The notes beneath the pieces are model-generated. The model was not told the origin of the DNA, searched no databases, and saw only the letters and a list, made by a program, of their open reading frames with translations. Of a stretch of 64,000 nucleotides of DNA, positions 20,977 to 33,800 are shown piece by piece. Both the position numbers and the translations under genes were made by a program. Positions within the stretch are counted from its first letter, which is position 1, and every line of letters starts with the position of its first letter. The DNA lies in NCBI RefSeq assembly GCF_902167145.1, contig NC_050105.1, forward strand, positions 139,981,988-140,045,987. The letters run 5' to 3'. The stretch comes from Zea mays. Taxonomy: Eukaryota; Streptophyta; Magnoliopsida; Poales; Poaceae.

Positions 20977-22185
20977 CTGCGATCAAACAAGCAAAACCAT
21001 TAGTTAAACCAGCGCGCGGCAAGATGGCTACGCAGGCCACTAGATCTCACAAACCCCGCACGCCACGGCGGATTCTGGTGGCAAAAACCGTCTCGCAGGG
21101 TAGCTGTTCCCAAGGCCGACACAACGAGATGAGGGCAAAGCACACAGACAGGCATGGTGGCAAACAGATCTAGGGGAAATCGAACTCCGAACAGGAAACA
21201 GGACGGTGGTAAACAGATCTATGGACGGCGAGCTCTGAACATGAAACAGATTTACATTCGACGACTCTTGGCAAAAGGACGGTGGCTGTGACGGAGGAAC
21301 GGTGAGGACGGAGCCAGACAACGGTGACGCACGCAGGACGCGAGACCTCCGCCTCGTCGACCGCTTGTTCGGAGACAGGCGAAGTCAAACTCCTGTCCAA
21401 TGAGCTTGGGTTCCTTGGCCACCACGGCTGCGATGAGGCAAGGCCGGAGGGAGAGGGAGACGGGGCGAGCAAATCACGACGGCAGCGAGGACTGGAGGCC
21501 GAGATCCGGGGCAGGGCAAGGGCGAGGTGTGCCAGAGATGGAGAGAGGTAGGAAGGGAGAGGAATCACTCACAACTCGATTGCATAAAAAACTCGGGTCG
21601 AGGAGCTCGTTCCTGTCCGACGCCGTACTCATGCCACACGTCGTTCGAGCTGTGGAGGACGGCCCGTGAAGTGCGGGAGAGGCTGAAACCCCAGCGGGTT
21701 TTAACAAGAAGTAATGCCCAATAGTCAATTATGATATATGAGGTTTATACGTACGAACAGGTTGACGTGCTTGACGGTGGTACTGCTCTGAATCTGAAGA
21801 GGTTTAGAACTAGGTCATGTGCAGTTTTTGATCTAGTTGGTTTGCATAGAGGCGATATACATAGTAGATTAAATGTACTTTTGCTTTATAGGCGATATTC
21901 ATAGTACATTGGATTTTTGTTTTAGTTGTAGCATGTATTATGATGGATTAGTTGTTGGTATAGCCATACAACTTTTTTTTGCCTCTACCTAAACCATACC
22001 GAGAACCACAAACGACGCGTAAGATCAGTTCTCTTTCCGTCCTAATTACTCGCACAACTTGCTTCTACCAGCTAGAATCACCATCAAACCTACTAATATG
22101 ACACTGTGTGGGCTACGCTCTAGGCCATGGCTCAGAAAAGGCCTAGGACCTAGATCCGCCTCTGGGTGGAACGATCGCATAAATG

Positions 22186-23170
22186 TTTTTTTTAAAGAAA
22201 AGGCACAAGAGCGTGACAGCCATGACTATTTCATTGAAATAGAAGTTATGTTAGAACCGGTGTAACCAGCCAGAATGCAGAAGATGAAATTACAACTAAT
22301 TGTACGAATATATGCGCTCTAAACTCTTAGCTCTAGCGCTCATCCAGGAGCTCATCTCATGCCTGAGTTTCGTTGCTATGCTCATGACTGGTGTTTCCTT
22401 GTTTCTGAAGATTCGGTCGTTCCTTCCGTTCCAAATTGCCTAGGCGGAGATCATTAGGTGTTGATGTCCGCCGCTATCTTGCCGGTTGCAGATCTTGCTG
22501 CTTTGTCCATGTTGCGAATTGAGCCCAAACACTCCTCGTGTATGCACACTCCGCCATCAGATGAAGCGTTGTTTCCGGGTATCTTTGGCACAAAGGCATA
22601 TCGGGTTGTGCTGCCACCCTCTTCTCGCCAGCCATCCACACTTTGTTTTGTAGGATGAGCCACGCGAAAAACATACATTTCGGTGGAGCCCACGCCTCCA
22701 AACAGAAGTCAGATTTGATTCATTCCAAGTTCCCAGTAATTGAGCTTTGTATGTTGATGTCGTCGTGTACTCTCCATTTGCCGTTAGATTTCACGTGACT
22801 TTGTCCTCCTGGCATGATTGTAGTTCAACATTTTGTGCCATGCACCCTAAGGCGACAATTTCCTGTAGATGGTGTATGTTCAACCCTTGTCTCGGTTTGA
22901 TGTTACGGATCCAATTGTTGTTGTGAAGCGCCTCCGCTACTGAGTGAGTCTTCTTCTTAGACCCCATGTATTTCAGTGGTGCAATTTCATTTGGTCGTTG
23001 CCCATGTGCCCATGCTGCAGTCCAGAAGCGCTTGTTTTGTCCTTCTCCGATTTTGATTGTTGTGCATGCCCGAAGAGGAGTATGTCTGATTCATCACAGG
23101 TACCGGAATCCCCACCCAAGGCTTTTCTGGAGTTACAAATTCATGCCAAAGCCAAGCGAAATGTTATTAA
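22186..23170 (-). pseudogene. LINE (L1-type) 3' fragment
   Basis: This is the C-terminal part of a non-LTR retrotransposon ORF2. In order on the minus strand: EKPWVG near 23,115; RFWTAAWAHGQ near 23,030; VAEALHNNNWIRNI near 22,930; the reverse-transcriptase zinc-binding segment WAPPKCMFFAWLILQNKVW near 22,690-22,635 with HLMAEC further on; and a WNGRNDRIFRNKE tail near 22,430. Several frameshifts and stops break it. An A-run on the minus strand (T-run at about 22,187-22,194) marks the 3' end. Reverse transcriptase and endonuclease are missing, consistent with 5' truncation. Confidence 0.72.
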
Positions 23171-23748
23171 ATATATGATCATAAGGTAATCCAGGAGGAT
23201 ATTAATGTACCATGACAGTAAAAGTTCATTAGTAAGGCTCTATATATACAAAGGGTCTGATGTGCTTAAGATGATCATCTTAGTTGTTGTCGTTGCCTCT
23301 CATCTTAGAGTTGCAGATGCTCAAAACGCCGCCACTGTTTCTCACTGTATATATGGTGATAGCTCAGATCATGACATTTTAACTCGGAACGTGTGAATAT
23401 CATGGAGCGGTGTTGATCAACAACGAACTTGAGAAGGACGGGTCATCGTGTGTAGTGATGTTGCTGGTATGCGAGGATGATCAACTACTTTCACTATATT
23501 GACATGTTCTTATTATTGCGCTTGGTGTCTAATGGCAATGATATATGATCCTCTACACGGTATGCTATCTAAATTAAATGTGATAGATATAACAGTGCGC
23601 ATTGTACACGTTTTCTGACTAGTACCGTAGCAGCTTAGCTAGAAGTAACATGTTCTACGGTCATTATCCTACTACCAACTTGGAATTGGCTACTTGTAAC
23701 TTTCTAACACGGCCATGACGCCAGGAACATCCAAAACAAGCGCGGCGA

Positions 23749-26700
23749 TCACCAACGCGAGCAGCCGGCCGGACCGGGTCGATGTACAGAATCGGAGTGA
23801 TCTAGGTAGGATCCAGAGATGGACAGGGAGAGTTCCAGGCTAACGCCCGGGCCGACGAAGCAGCCTGAATGGCCGGAGCAGCAGCAGTCGCTAGAGCTCC
23901 TCCTCGCAGGCGAGGCCGCCGTGAGGATGCAGCTGCTCTCGCCGCTCGGCGAGGAGGTTGCCATGGCACGGGCGCCTTTTGTGTCCAGGCCAAGGGACAG
24001 CGAGAGGGAGCACTGCTCATCAGACGGCTCGTCGTCGTTCGCTGCATTGCTGAAGCTGCTGCTGGAGAGGAGGGGGCATCCGTTTCCGTCCTCTTCGCTG
24101 GAGTCGTCCTGCTGATTCCTCAGCGCTGAACCAAGACGGCGTGCTTCTGGTCGGCGCATCTGCTAAAAAAAAATCCATGGAAGATTGCGATTATATACTA
24201 CACATTGCATTTGCGTAAAGGCTATCTCAAGTACTCCTGCTGTAGCCGTAAACCTGCTGACATGTACCCACAAAGATCGCCAGGATCCGGCCGGGCAACG
24301 AGATGGAAGCAGGACGTGCAGTTTTTCAGAAATTTTCAGTCAGAGCAAGGCAGCTAGCAGGGAAGCTACAACGAATTAAATTCCATCTGAGCTACTACCA
24401 TCATCGCGAGAACTACTGGGTGCAATGCTAGGCATATGCATGGATCTGAGCCCTGCAGAAGCCACTGCAAACATGCCGCTGCAGTAAGGCGAGAAGTAAA
24501 TGCCCGAGCCAATGCTATGAATGATCTCTATTCCAATATAACAGACAGATTTCAAGAACATATTTTTGCCAGAAAAAAAAACACACGCTCCGTTTGGTTA
24601 CTCACGCCGGATTCTCAGTATCCCGTGGTGATACCTGTGCCGACGATCCTACATCAATGTTGTGTGTGTCTTCAACAAAACATACGCCAAAGATACGGCA
24701 GTCCTGCAGGAGTGCAGGAGGATCTGGGATGTGCAAGTGTGCATGCATTTGGTGGATCTGAGATGTGTACGGATACCATTAAAGGCTGTTTGGATCCCCT
24801 GGGAAGTTTTTGGGAGATTGTTGTATCTTCTTGGAAAGAAGATGGTACCTAGTACTACCTTCGTTCACAAATATATGTTCCCGTTGACTTTTTCAAAAAC
24901 TTTGATCATTTATCATATTCAAAATATTTGTTTAAAAATATAAAATTTTAAGTCAATCACATACTACTTTAAGTGAAAACAAATCACAACAAAATAAATG
25001 ATAACTTATTATTTTTTAATAAGATAAATGATTAAAGTTTTAAAAAAACTATCGGTGTCATATTTATGAACGGATAGAGTAATTTTTTGGCAGTTTATTG
25101 TGACCCAATAAGCAATAATAAATGAAGTTAGGTTCTTAAAAACTAGGGGTCCAAACACGCCTATTTTTACCCAGAATCCAGATTTTACCAAACTAGATGC
25201 AAAAAGTAGTTTTTATGAATCCGAAACTGGTCCAAACAGGCCAAGCAACAAGCAGCTAAGCATGGAAAGATTCATCTTCTTTTGATAAACCTTTTGGCAA
25301 TATCTCCTTTTCTAGCATAAACTTTTAAAAACTCTTACTATTTTAGCTAATAATGTACCTTAAAGGGGTCAGGTTCTTGCACCAAACATCCCATGGCTTG
25401 GAGGTCGGAAGGCGCAGCAGCATCCCTCCTCTGCCACTGCCATCTGGTGAGTCCCTCCTCCTTTATTCTCCAGCCCATGGCCGCCATGGCTTGCATGTAA
25501 TCATCGATGCAGTACAGGCCCCCGGCAGCGGCTGCGGTCCGCGCATCACTGACTCCATGGCTTCCCAGTCCCTGCATGCTCTCGTACCCCATCCGGGCCC
25601 TGTTCACGCATCCAACAAAGAGTAGACGACCAGAGACCCCCATGAGAAAAAGGTGCAGATGGACAGACACCGTGGGAAAAGGCGCTTTGGTTCTGCGTCA
25701 GGATTAGGGCCTTGAAAAGCTTGTCTTCTAACTTGAACACGTACGTTTCAAAGAGGGGGGACGGGGGAAAGAAAGGTGTTTGCAGGCCAAACCTTTTCAG
25801 AGGTGGTGGTGGGCGCAGGAACTCCTCTTGCTCATCACCAGTGCATGAGTGCCTCCTTTGCAGCAGCTGGGCTTGCATCCCTGCTCGATGGTGCCATGAA
25901 AGAAAGGTGTTTGGCTTTCCATTAGCAAAATCCATCTAAAGTATACTTGGCTTTCCCAACAACAAATCTTGCAAGGTAAGCTACACTCATTGACACACGA
26001 GAAGGGAATCTGCTGGGGTCGCAAGGAGTAGTTGGCAAGTGCAGTGAGCATGTGGAGGAGTGAGCTAAGATGAGAGTCACAGAAACCACAAGGCAATGTG
26101 ATATCTTATTTTTTCAAAAAAAGAAAGAAAAAATTATATATAAAGATGTTTTGGAATGGTCAGTTCACTGTTGCAGGACATTTGTTTGTCCCTGAACACT
26201 GCACGGCGTTGACATGTAAAGCAATTAAAAAAATACGACCAATGAGTAAAGAAAGAAAGAATTCGGTAGTGCAAGAAGCCAGCACACGAGGGCTCGTTTC
26301 ATCTCAACTCTCACCTCTCCTTCCTGCGCCAAGCCTCGCAGCTCTGTACATCTGTTCATCAAGAAAAAAAAAAGCAAACGGAGGAATCAGAAGCTGTTGA
26401 GTTCATTCGCGCGCGGTTGTCAGCTCCAACGCGAAAACAAACAGTCAGTGCCTCTGCAGGTGCACGCCAATCAGCAATAATAGCAATGGATGGAGAGAAG
26501 AGAAACAATTAACCTGGAGATGGCTCTTGACATGAGATATGGTGAGCCCCCTGGTGGCCATGAACTGGAGGATGAGCTTCGGCGTGGCCTCTGCGATTTT
26601 GCACCGCCAAGACGAACGGCAGTTAGCTAGCCAGGCTGTTGAAAACGCGATTGGAAGCAGGAGAGAGACACAAGAAGCACACAGCACAAAACGATAGTTT

Positions 26701-27042
26701 TTTTTTTCCCAAAAAGAAAGAACACGATCAATATTAGAACCGGCGGGGAACAAATCACTAGATAATTCTACCAAATCTCTCAAGGTCAAGGGCAATGTTA
26801 CTACATGAGCATAAAAAAATGGGGGGAGCATGATTACATAAAACATGGGAGGCAGCAGTATATATCTTTATGATGAAGGGACGAGGCGGATCGGAGGAAG
26901 GAGAGAACGTACTGTGTTGGCCGCCGAGGCAGTCTATGGCCTGTACGAAGCTGCGGTGGAGGTCGGCGCTCCACTTTATCCTGGGCTCCTTGGACCGGAT
27001 GTACCGCCTCACCACAGTGCCATTCCTGCCGCCGCCGCCCAT
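23749..27042 (-). CDS. G2-like/GARP (MYB-SHAQKYF) transcription factor, six exons
   Basis: Predicted nuclear DNA-binding repressor. Exons: 27,042-26,913; 26,590-26,514; 26,351-26,315; 25,880-25,793; 25,599-25,359; 24,108-23,749. All introns are GT-AG, phases agree, and the sum is 933 nt (310 residues). The GARP domain spans residues about 14-74 (YIRSKEPRIKWSADLH; ISHVKSHLQMYR) across exons 1-3. The last exon has two LxLxL-type EAR motifs (LSLSLGLD, LELSLSISG), which recruit TOPLESS-type co-repressors in known proteins. Ser/Asp-rich and Gln-containing stretches fill the rest. No stop or frameshift was found. Exon 4 start was chosen because only that acceptor keeps the phase. It is the only complete host gene here. 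Confidence 0.85.
24784..25161. mobile_element. MITE-like element in the last intron of the GARP gene
   Basis: The ends are near-perfect inverted repeats: GGCTGTTTGGATCCCCT at 24,784-24,800 and AGGGGTCCAAACACGCC at 25,145-25,161. The GTTTGG ends resemble hAT- or PIF-type MITEs. No clear target duplication was seen, so the superfamily is open. It encloses a second MITE. Confidence 0.5.
24855..25079. mobile_element. Stowaway-like MITE nested in the outer MITE
   Basis: The left end CTACCTTCGTTCACAAATAT matches the right end ATATTTATGAACGGATAGAG in reverse. TA dinucleotides flank both sides (24,853-24,854 and 25,080-25,081), as expected for Tc1/mariner-type MITEs. The interior is AT-rich and non-coding. 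Confidence 0.65.
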
Positions 27043-27187
27043 CTCTTGGATCGCCTCACGACCTCACCTACCTGGATCTGGATGATATGGAGCTCAGCTC
27101 ACCGGGCCCTAGCAAGGAGCGAACCAAACTTGCCCTTTTGTTCCCTCCTGTCCTCAGCTCCTCCCTCGCTCTCTGATCGACCACCCT

Positions 27188-27202
27188 TGTTATTATATGT
27201 GT
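27188..27202 (-). promoter_or_regulatory. Possible TATA box of the GARP gene
   Basis: The minus strand reads CACATATAATAACA about 150 bp before the ATG at 27,042, a plausible spacing for a core promoter. Sequence upstream (27,230-27,400 on plus coordinates) is CT- and CG-rich, as in many grass promoters. No transcription start can be read from sequence alone. Confidence 0.35.
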
Positions 27203-27710
27203 AAGCCCTGCCCAGAGCTGCCGCACCGGCAAGCAGGTTGTCGCTTCCTTCTCTCTCTCGCGCGCGACGGCACCGGCAAGTCCAAGCTGGCGCCGCCCTT
27301 TCTCCTCGCAGTCGCAGGTCGCAGCGCCCTGCACCGTATCTCTTTCCGTCTCTCTCGCTCGCTCCCTCCTCAAAAGGCGAGGCGCGAGAGCCGGCCAGAG
27401 GAGCGCGGCGTAGGTTTATATGCTGGACGCCCGGGCCTTCCCTTGCCATCATGTGCTGTGCCGGCGCGTGTTGCCTTGTATGGGCATGCCTTCCTGTCTG
27501 GTACGCTACGTACGCACTGGTGATGGCTACGTGTCTTCTTGTTGCGCCGCCTACCTGTCGCGGATTAGCGATGCACGAACGGCGCGGCCGATCCGATCGA
27601 CGGGCCATCATTAGCTCGAACCGTATGCGTCATCCGTTCAGGAACGGCGAACGTCACATTGGCTTGTGAGGTTCGCCGTTTCGGAATTTTCCACGTATTT
27701 TGGACAACCT

Positions 27711-27914
27711 GCGAGTGTAAGTCGATGCTTGTGATTTGTGATATGTGCCTTACGATTGACGCAAAATTTCGGTTGTGTAACCCAGTTGTTCTCCAACACA
27801 CCATGTTCAGGCGTGTGCTTGGAGAGCAGCGGGGTTATGCTGCCGAAATTTCGCGGCAATCGTAGGTTACACGTCACAAATCACAAGCATCGGCCTACAC
27901 TCTTGGGTGGGTTT
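27711..27914. repeat. Inverted repeat, arms of about 68 bp, beside the CACTA element
   Basis: The segment 27,711-27,778 pairs with 27,847-27,914 in reverse (shared core GATGCTTGTGATTTGTGA), with roughly 68 bases between. It has no coding content. It could be subterminal sequence of a decayed DNA transposon. Confidence 0.6.
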
Positions 27915-27958
27915 AGGGCATTTACCTAATAGGGAGTTCACCTAAACCACAGACGATC

Positions 27959-28520
27959 CACTACCGGAGTCGACCGCTTTGCCGAGTGCTTGAAGCACTC
28001 GGCAAAGCCCGAAAAACACTCGGCAAAGTCTTTGTCGAGTGTAACACGCGGCAAAGAACGCTCGGCGAACTGTACATCGGTAACGGCCTCTTTGCCGAGT
28101 ACTTTTTGTCGGGCACCATTTGGTACTCGGCAAAGAAAAGTCGCCGTCACGGCGCCAAGTGACGGTGACGGATCCTTTGCCGAGTGTCTTCCTTGGCACT
28201 CGGCAAAGAGGCCAATTTTGCCGAGTGTCTTCTGCCATGGCCCTCGGCAAAGACGGCTCCAGTGGGCCCCACCGCCAGTCCCTGTGCCGAGTGTCTAGTG
28301 GACTGGCACTCTGCAAAGAGTCCTCCAGTGGGTCCCTTTGCCAGTCCCTTTGCCGAGTGCGCTGGGCGGCACTCGGCAAAGGTAGCTTCGTTGCCGAGTG
28401 CCTTGACCACAGCACTCGGCAAAGAAGGCTTTACCGGTTCCCAGGTTTCCTTCTTTGCCGAGTGTCATGGTCATAGCACTCGGCAAAGCTACCCTTTGCC
28501 GAGTGTTACACTCGGCAAAG
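27959..28520. repeat. CACTA 3' subterminal repeat array
   Basis: About fifteen to twenty TTTGCCGAGTG motifs in both orientations, often paired head-to-head as short palindromes. In Spm the TNPA protein binds subterminal repeats of this kind to assemble the transposition complex; the same role is inferred here. Confidence 0.9.
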
Positions 28521-28778
28521 TGACCAGGAAGTCCCTTTTTTATTTGTTTTTGCTGTTCCATCCAAACAAACAAAAGATATATATCATTCACATTACATTA
28601 TATATCAATCGCATCACAGAATCAACACATTTATCATCAACACCATATATATCACAAATATCACCACATAAATCAGGTTTCACAGCACATAAGTCTCACT
28701 AAGTATCTCACAAGACCAAGTATAACTAACATCACCAACACTCACAAATATAAGTCTGGATCATCACAAAACAGGTCA

Positions 28779-30787
28779 TCAACGAGGTGGGCATTTGGAC
28801 TGGTTCGGCGAAGGGCTGGACGAAGTGTGAGGGTTGTTCGACGCCGCCGATTGACCCTGCACAGAGAAGAGATTGCATGTGTGAGAACATATGAATATAT
28901 ATCATGCAGTACTAAAATTTTGATACTCACAGGAGTAGTGAACTCAGCAGGGTCAGCTACAGGGAACAACGGAGGTGGTGGAGCATGACCCTGTGCGGCG
29001 CCAAGGCTCTGCATGTACGCGAACATCTCCGCCATCCTCTTCTCCAGCTCCTCACGTTGCCTCCTCTCATCATCTAGCTGAGTCTGTAATATTTCACCCT
29101 AATGTTACGATAATGCAAAGAGAAGATATATAATAATCAATGAACGATGAATAGATAAGGAATAATCTGGAGTTGCTGGATACGATGCTGTGAGCTGTCC
29201 TGCCGAGGTCGTATGGCTGGGCTCGCGCTCGTGCTCCTTGCTCACACCTGAGATAGAGTGGGAGTGGAGGACGAGTCGATTGCCCCGTCGGCAATCCAGT
29301 ACCGCCCATGCCTCTTGCCTCCTCCGACCCTCATGAGGACATCTCCGTCAATGTCCTCGGTCCTCGGATCGTAATCTGGCCCATGGACCTCCTTGGCCAT
29401 GGCGGTGTACTCATTGAGGCGGCTGTGGACGACAGAGTTGGTGTACGCCTCGGGCCCGTCATCCGGGTTGTAGGTGACGTTGGAAGTCGCCTTCCCCTTG
29501 TGGGCCATAGCATATGCCGAGAACGTGGAGCAAGGCGCGCCACCATGTGCCGCCGACTGCGAGAAAACCAACGAGATGGTTAGAAATCATGTCTAATCGA
29601 AAGTTATATACCTAAATAAAAAAGAGCGCGTACCCATGCTTCCGCGTATTTGCCCAGGCTGCGGCTGCCTTGATGGTGGGAGGGACCTTGCATCATCAAA
29701 CGTCGTTCTCGGCTAGCGTTGTGCGCCTCGTCCCACTCAGCCGAGCACCACCTTTGCACCATCTGCTCCCAGCACTCAGGATGCGCGGCGCACCAATGAA
29801 GAATCATCTAAAAAAAGTACAAGTACACGGCATATCAAAAGATAAAATTAAGCATATTTAGTACCAATAATAAAGTTTTGTATTTACCTGCAAGTACTGG
29901 TCCGGAGTCAACAACATGGTTCGGGCGTCCTTCTTGCTCACCTTCTCCCCAAGGACGGAGCTGTGGTAAGTGACGATGGCCTGGATGCGCGCCTCGTAGT
30001 GCATGTCCACGACGAGCTTCTTACAGATCGTGGTAGCCACCACATCCGCCCTGGCCTCGTATCCAGCCTCGCATCTGAAGAAATCCTACATACAAAGACG
30101 ATGTATCTATACATTATTTCAAGAATATGCAACAAATGCGACTTATTAAACAATATAGTGCGAGGAAGACTTACCCACAACTCTTGCTTCACTCGCTCCG
30201 CCTTGTTGTTGAATTGTCTGCCGTCCCGATCTACTGCATCGGGGGCGACGGCGTAGTGGTCGAAGGTGTAGGCTGGGCTCGTCACTCCGGCGTACTCGAC
30301 AAGTCCAGGGAAGTGTTCCCTGCATAGAAGGCCGAGAATGCCATTGGGGTTGCGGCCGTGACCCCCTGCACTCTCCAAAACCATCCAAGACCTGTCCAAG
30401 TGATTAAGATAAAGTATTAGTTTCTATTATTAATTTGAACATATAATATGAAAAAGCAGCAACAACATCTAAAGTTACCTACCTCTCTCCATCGGGTCGT
30501 ATCAGCGGACGTCTGTCATGAAGTATGGGTCGCTGAGGGAGACTCGCGGGACCTCGCAGGTAGATGCTCCTCGAACCTGAGGAGCCAGAACCTGAGACGT
30601 CCTGCTGAGCGGCGTCGTCGTCGTCGTCCTGCTGCGCCGCATCGTCGTCGTCCTGCTGCGCCGCATCGACAGCGGCTTGCTGCTCCACCTGCTGCTGTTC
30701 GGCGTCGTCCTGCTGCGCCTCCTCCTCCGTCCTACGGGTGCTCCTCCTCCCCCTCCCCCTCCTCGTCCTTGTCCCACCGCCCACCAT
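28779..30787 (-). CDS. TNPA-like CACTA protein (plant transposase Ptta/En/Spm family), about seven exons
   Basis: Likely the accessory DNA-binding protein of the element. Exons read from splice sites: 30,787-30,483; 30,391-30,175; 30,085-29,888; 29,807-29,634; 29,556-29,248; 29,083-28,931; 28,856-28,779. The N-terminus is Arg-rich, then Gln/Asp repeats (QQDDDD). The middle exons carry conserved family residues (ILGLLCREHFPG; MILHWCAAHPECWEQM; RLMMQGPSHHQG; YWIADGAID), and exon 6 a charged coiled coil (QLDDERRQREELEKRM). No stop was seen inside the exons. The junction after exon 5 (reads LSQ, then GTGTGAG) is the least certain; another short exon may lie at 29,170-29,240. Confidence 0.78.
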
Positions 30788-30891
30788 CTTTGTCCAACAA
30801 CCTGCAATTAAGAGTAAGCAATTAAGCACAGATAAAAAAAATATGTATTTAGAAACATATGCAAAATAAATGAAATATAGCATTACATCGA

Positions 30892-33800
30892 TTAAAAATA
30901 ATCTTCATATGTGTCCGGGTTAGCCGGATCATAAGTGTCATCATCACTATCAACCATTTCATAGTCAACACCATCTGAAGGCGCAATTTCGTCATTGGCA
31001 TTGCCTTCAAGCATTTCTAAGTCATTCTCATTTTGCACCTCATCATCCTCCTCATCAACAACCATTTCAATATCTACTTCCATTCCGATCGCTTCGGTTA
31101 AGTCTATCTCAAATCGCCCTTCTAGCCCATCTTCTTGGAAGAACTCTCCGTCATATGTGTCCGGGTCTAAGTTATAATCTTCATCATTTGGAACAGGTAA
31201 TTTACCGTGCGGTGATACCTTATACACAACATCCCAACCCTTAAGATGTTGTTTCGTTTGGCACGCATATGGAAGATAATACACTTGTGTGGCCTGTTGG
31301 GCCACAATATAGACATCGTCTCCTAGTAAGGTGGAATCCTGTCGAATTTCGACTAGCCCAATATTAGAATGTGTCCGTCTCGTAACTTCAGGGTCAAACC
31401 AATGACATTTGAATATCACTGGAGTAAGAGGTTTGGAACCATAAAAATTGAGTTCATATATTTCTTCAATTCTTACATAATACTCGACCTCGTCAAGCCC
31501 GGGCGTAAAGACTCCAGAACACGTGGTTTTTCGATTGGGCCGACTTTGGTTGTAGCTTGTTGTGCGAAAACGGTATCCATTGACGTCATACCCAGAAAAT
31601 TTCCTGACCCTATAGGCAAAGCCATTGGCTACTTGTCTCAACTCGGCACTCATAGACAACCCTCTTTGGCCCTGCAAGTTCAAACACGCTAGATTGTTAT
31701 ATTATTCGCACGTAAGAGCAACTTCAAATGACAAACTAAGCACGTACCTTATGTTTAAACCAGGAAATGAAATCGGGCAATCCATTTCCCGCACCCTTTC
31801 TAAGAAGGGTATCATATTCCTGTGGAGTTGGGTCCCTTGATCGACGCCAAAATTCATAAAGAAATTGCTCCATGTATGGCGTCACCTCTTCAAGGTTGGT
31901 CAATACATATAGCATGATATGGCGCCACTCTTCATGTCTCAGGGTCCTGGTGGTCGAACCACTCGCGCTTCCGAGTTGCCCTCGAAAAATGCTGAGGTTC
32001 GATTCATTGCCGCCATCATTGTAACGAGGGGGTGGATTATGCACGCTCGGTAGTTTGTCACCATAGTAAGTTGTTGTGAAGTTTGACACCTCCTCTAGTA
32101 TGTATGCCTCTACAATGGAAGCCTCGATTTTGCATTTATTTCTACATTTCTTTCGGATAGTCTTTAGACATCTCTCGATTGGATAGCACCAACGTCCCTG
32201 CACGGGCCCCCCCATTTGTGCCTCATACCGGAGATGAAGAATCAAATGCTGCATCAGATTGAAGAAGCCGGGTGGAAAGATCTTCTCCAGCTTACACAGT
32301 AACACGGGTGCCATCCTTTCCAAGTCTGCAATCATGGTCCGAGCTAACTCTTTTGCACAAAGCTAGCGGAAGAAATAGCTCAACTCTGCAAGCGCTAGCC
32401 AGACATGCTCAGGGACATAGCCTCGAACCATCGCCGGAAGAATTCGTTCAATCCATATGTGGAAGTCATGACTCTTCATCCCTAAGACTCGCAGAGTAGA
32501 TAAGTTCACCCCCTACTAAGGTTAGCTGCATACCCATCAGGGAACATTAACATCTTGATCTACTGTAGTACTTCCTTCCTCTGGGCCCTGCTCAGGACGA
32601 AATCGGCCTTAGGCCTTCTCCATGTCTTTCCACCACTAGGCGGCTTCATCTCTTGGTTTGGTCTATCACATAACTCTGCCAGATCCACTCTTGCCTTTAC
32701 GTTATCCTTTGACTTATCAGGAATCTCCATAATTGTTGCCCAAAGTGCCTCGGCGACATTCTTTTCAGTGTGCATCACGTCAATGTTGTGTGGAAGGAGC
32801 AGATCATCATAATAGGGGAGCCGAGTCAAGCCCGACTTATGTGTCCACATATGTTGCTCACCATATCCCACAAAACCACCTTCTGGGTTGGCCACGAGAC
32901 CATCTATCTGTTGGCGAACTTCGGCACCAGCCATCATTGCAGGTGGGCGGTCTGTCACCACGACACCTTTCGTAAAGTTCTTGATGTCTAGTCGGAATGC
33001 ATGGTCAGGAGGGAGATATTGTCGATGTTTATCGAATGACGAATATTTGCCACCCTTCTTCAACCAAATGAACCTAAGAGCTTCCTTGCAAACTGGGCAT
33101 GGGAACTTACCGTGAACACACCAGGCGCAAAATAGCCCATACGCCGGAAAGTCATGCATGGAGTACTGGTACCAAACATGCATTTTGAAGTTTGTCTTCG
33201 TAGCTCGGTCGTACGTCCATACCCCTTCCTCCCAAGCACGGACCAATTCATCAATCAAAGGCTCCATGTATACGCCCATTTTATTCCCCGGGTGTCCAGG
33301 AATTATCAACGACACGAATATGTTCTGTCTTTGAAAGCATACGCCAGGGGGGAGATTGATGGGGATAACGAACACGGGTCAACATGTGTATGGGGCAACG
33401 GTCATTCCATAGGGATTGATCCCATCTGTGGCCAGCGCAACACGAACATTACGAGCCTCTTTGGCTTTCTCATGGTGAATGGCATCAAAGTGGGTCCATG
33501 CTTCACCATCGGATGCGTGAACCATCTTGTCAGGATTGTATCGTTTGCCTTTTTTGTGCCATGTCATCTGTTTCGCGGATTCCTCTGTCATGTATAGACG
33601 CTGGATCCTCGGTATGAACGGAAGGTGGCATAGGATTGTCACGGGGATGTCGAGCTGCCTCTTCTGTCCATCACCAGAGTCTACCTCCATGAACCTAGAC
33701 GATTTACACTTCGGACAGTACTTTGCCTCAGTGTGTTCTTTCCTAAATAGGACACAGCCGTTCGGACAAGCATGTATCTGCTCATACGTCATCTTGAGTG

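Larger units (their letters stand above)
8308..21720 (-). mobile_element. Probable non-autonomous Helitron carrying host gene fragments (5' end not fixed)
   Basis: The minus strand ends at 8,308 in a Helitron-type 3' terminus: a GC-rich hairpin, a seven-base spacer, CTAG, then host T. Upstream of it lie pieces of at least four unrelated host genes, all on the minus strand and all with intact-looking splice junctions (SWIB, kinesin-14, histone H2A, CCT1). This mixture is typical of maize Helitrons. No Rep/helicase gene was seen. The 5' end must lie above 20,976. A site near 21,730 (A followed by TC on the minus strand) is possible but unproven. A Sirevirus (9,436-18,886) inserted later. Confidence 0.6.

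Noticed and set aside
25935..26096. Alternative start of GARP exon 4 at 25,935 (ATGGATTTTGC after TTTAG)
   Set aside because: That acceptor puts exon 4 out of phase with exon 3; the acceptor at 25,880/25,881 keeps the reading frame through to exon 6.
28147..28591. Several overlapping frames with ALGKE/FAEC repeats at the CACTA end
   Set aside because: All are readings of the TTTGCCGAGTG subterminal repeats in different frames.
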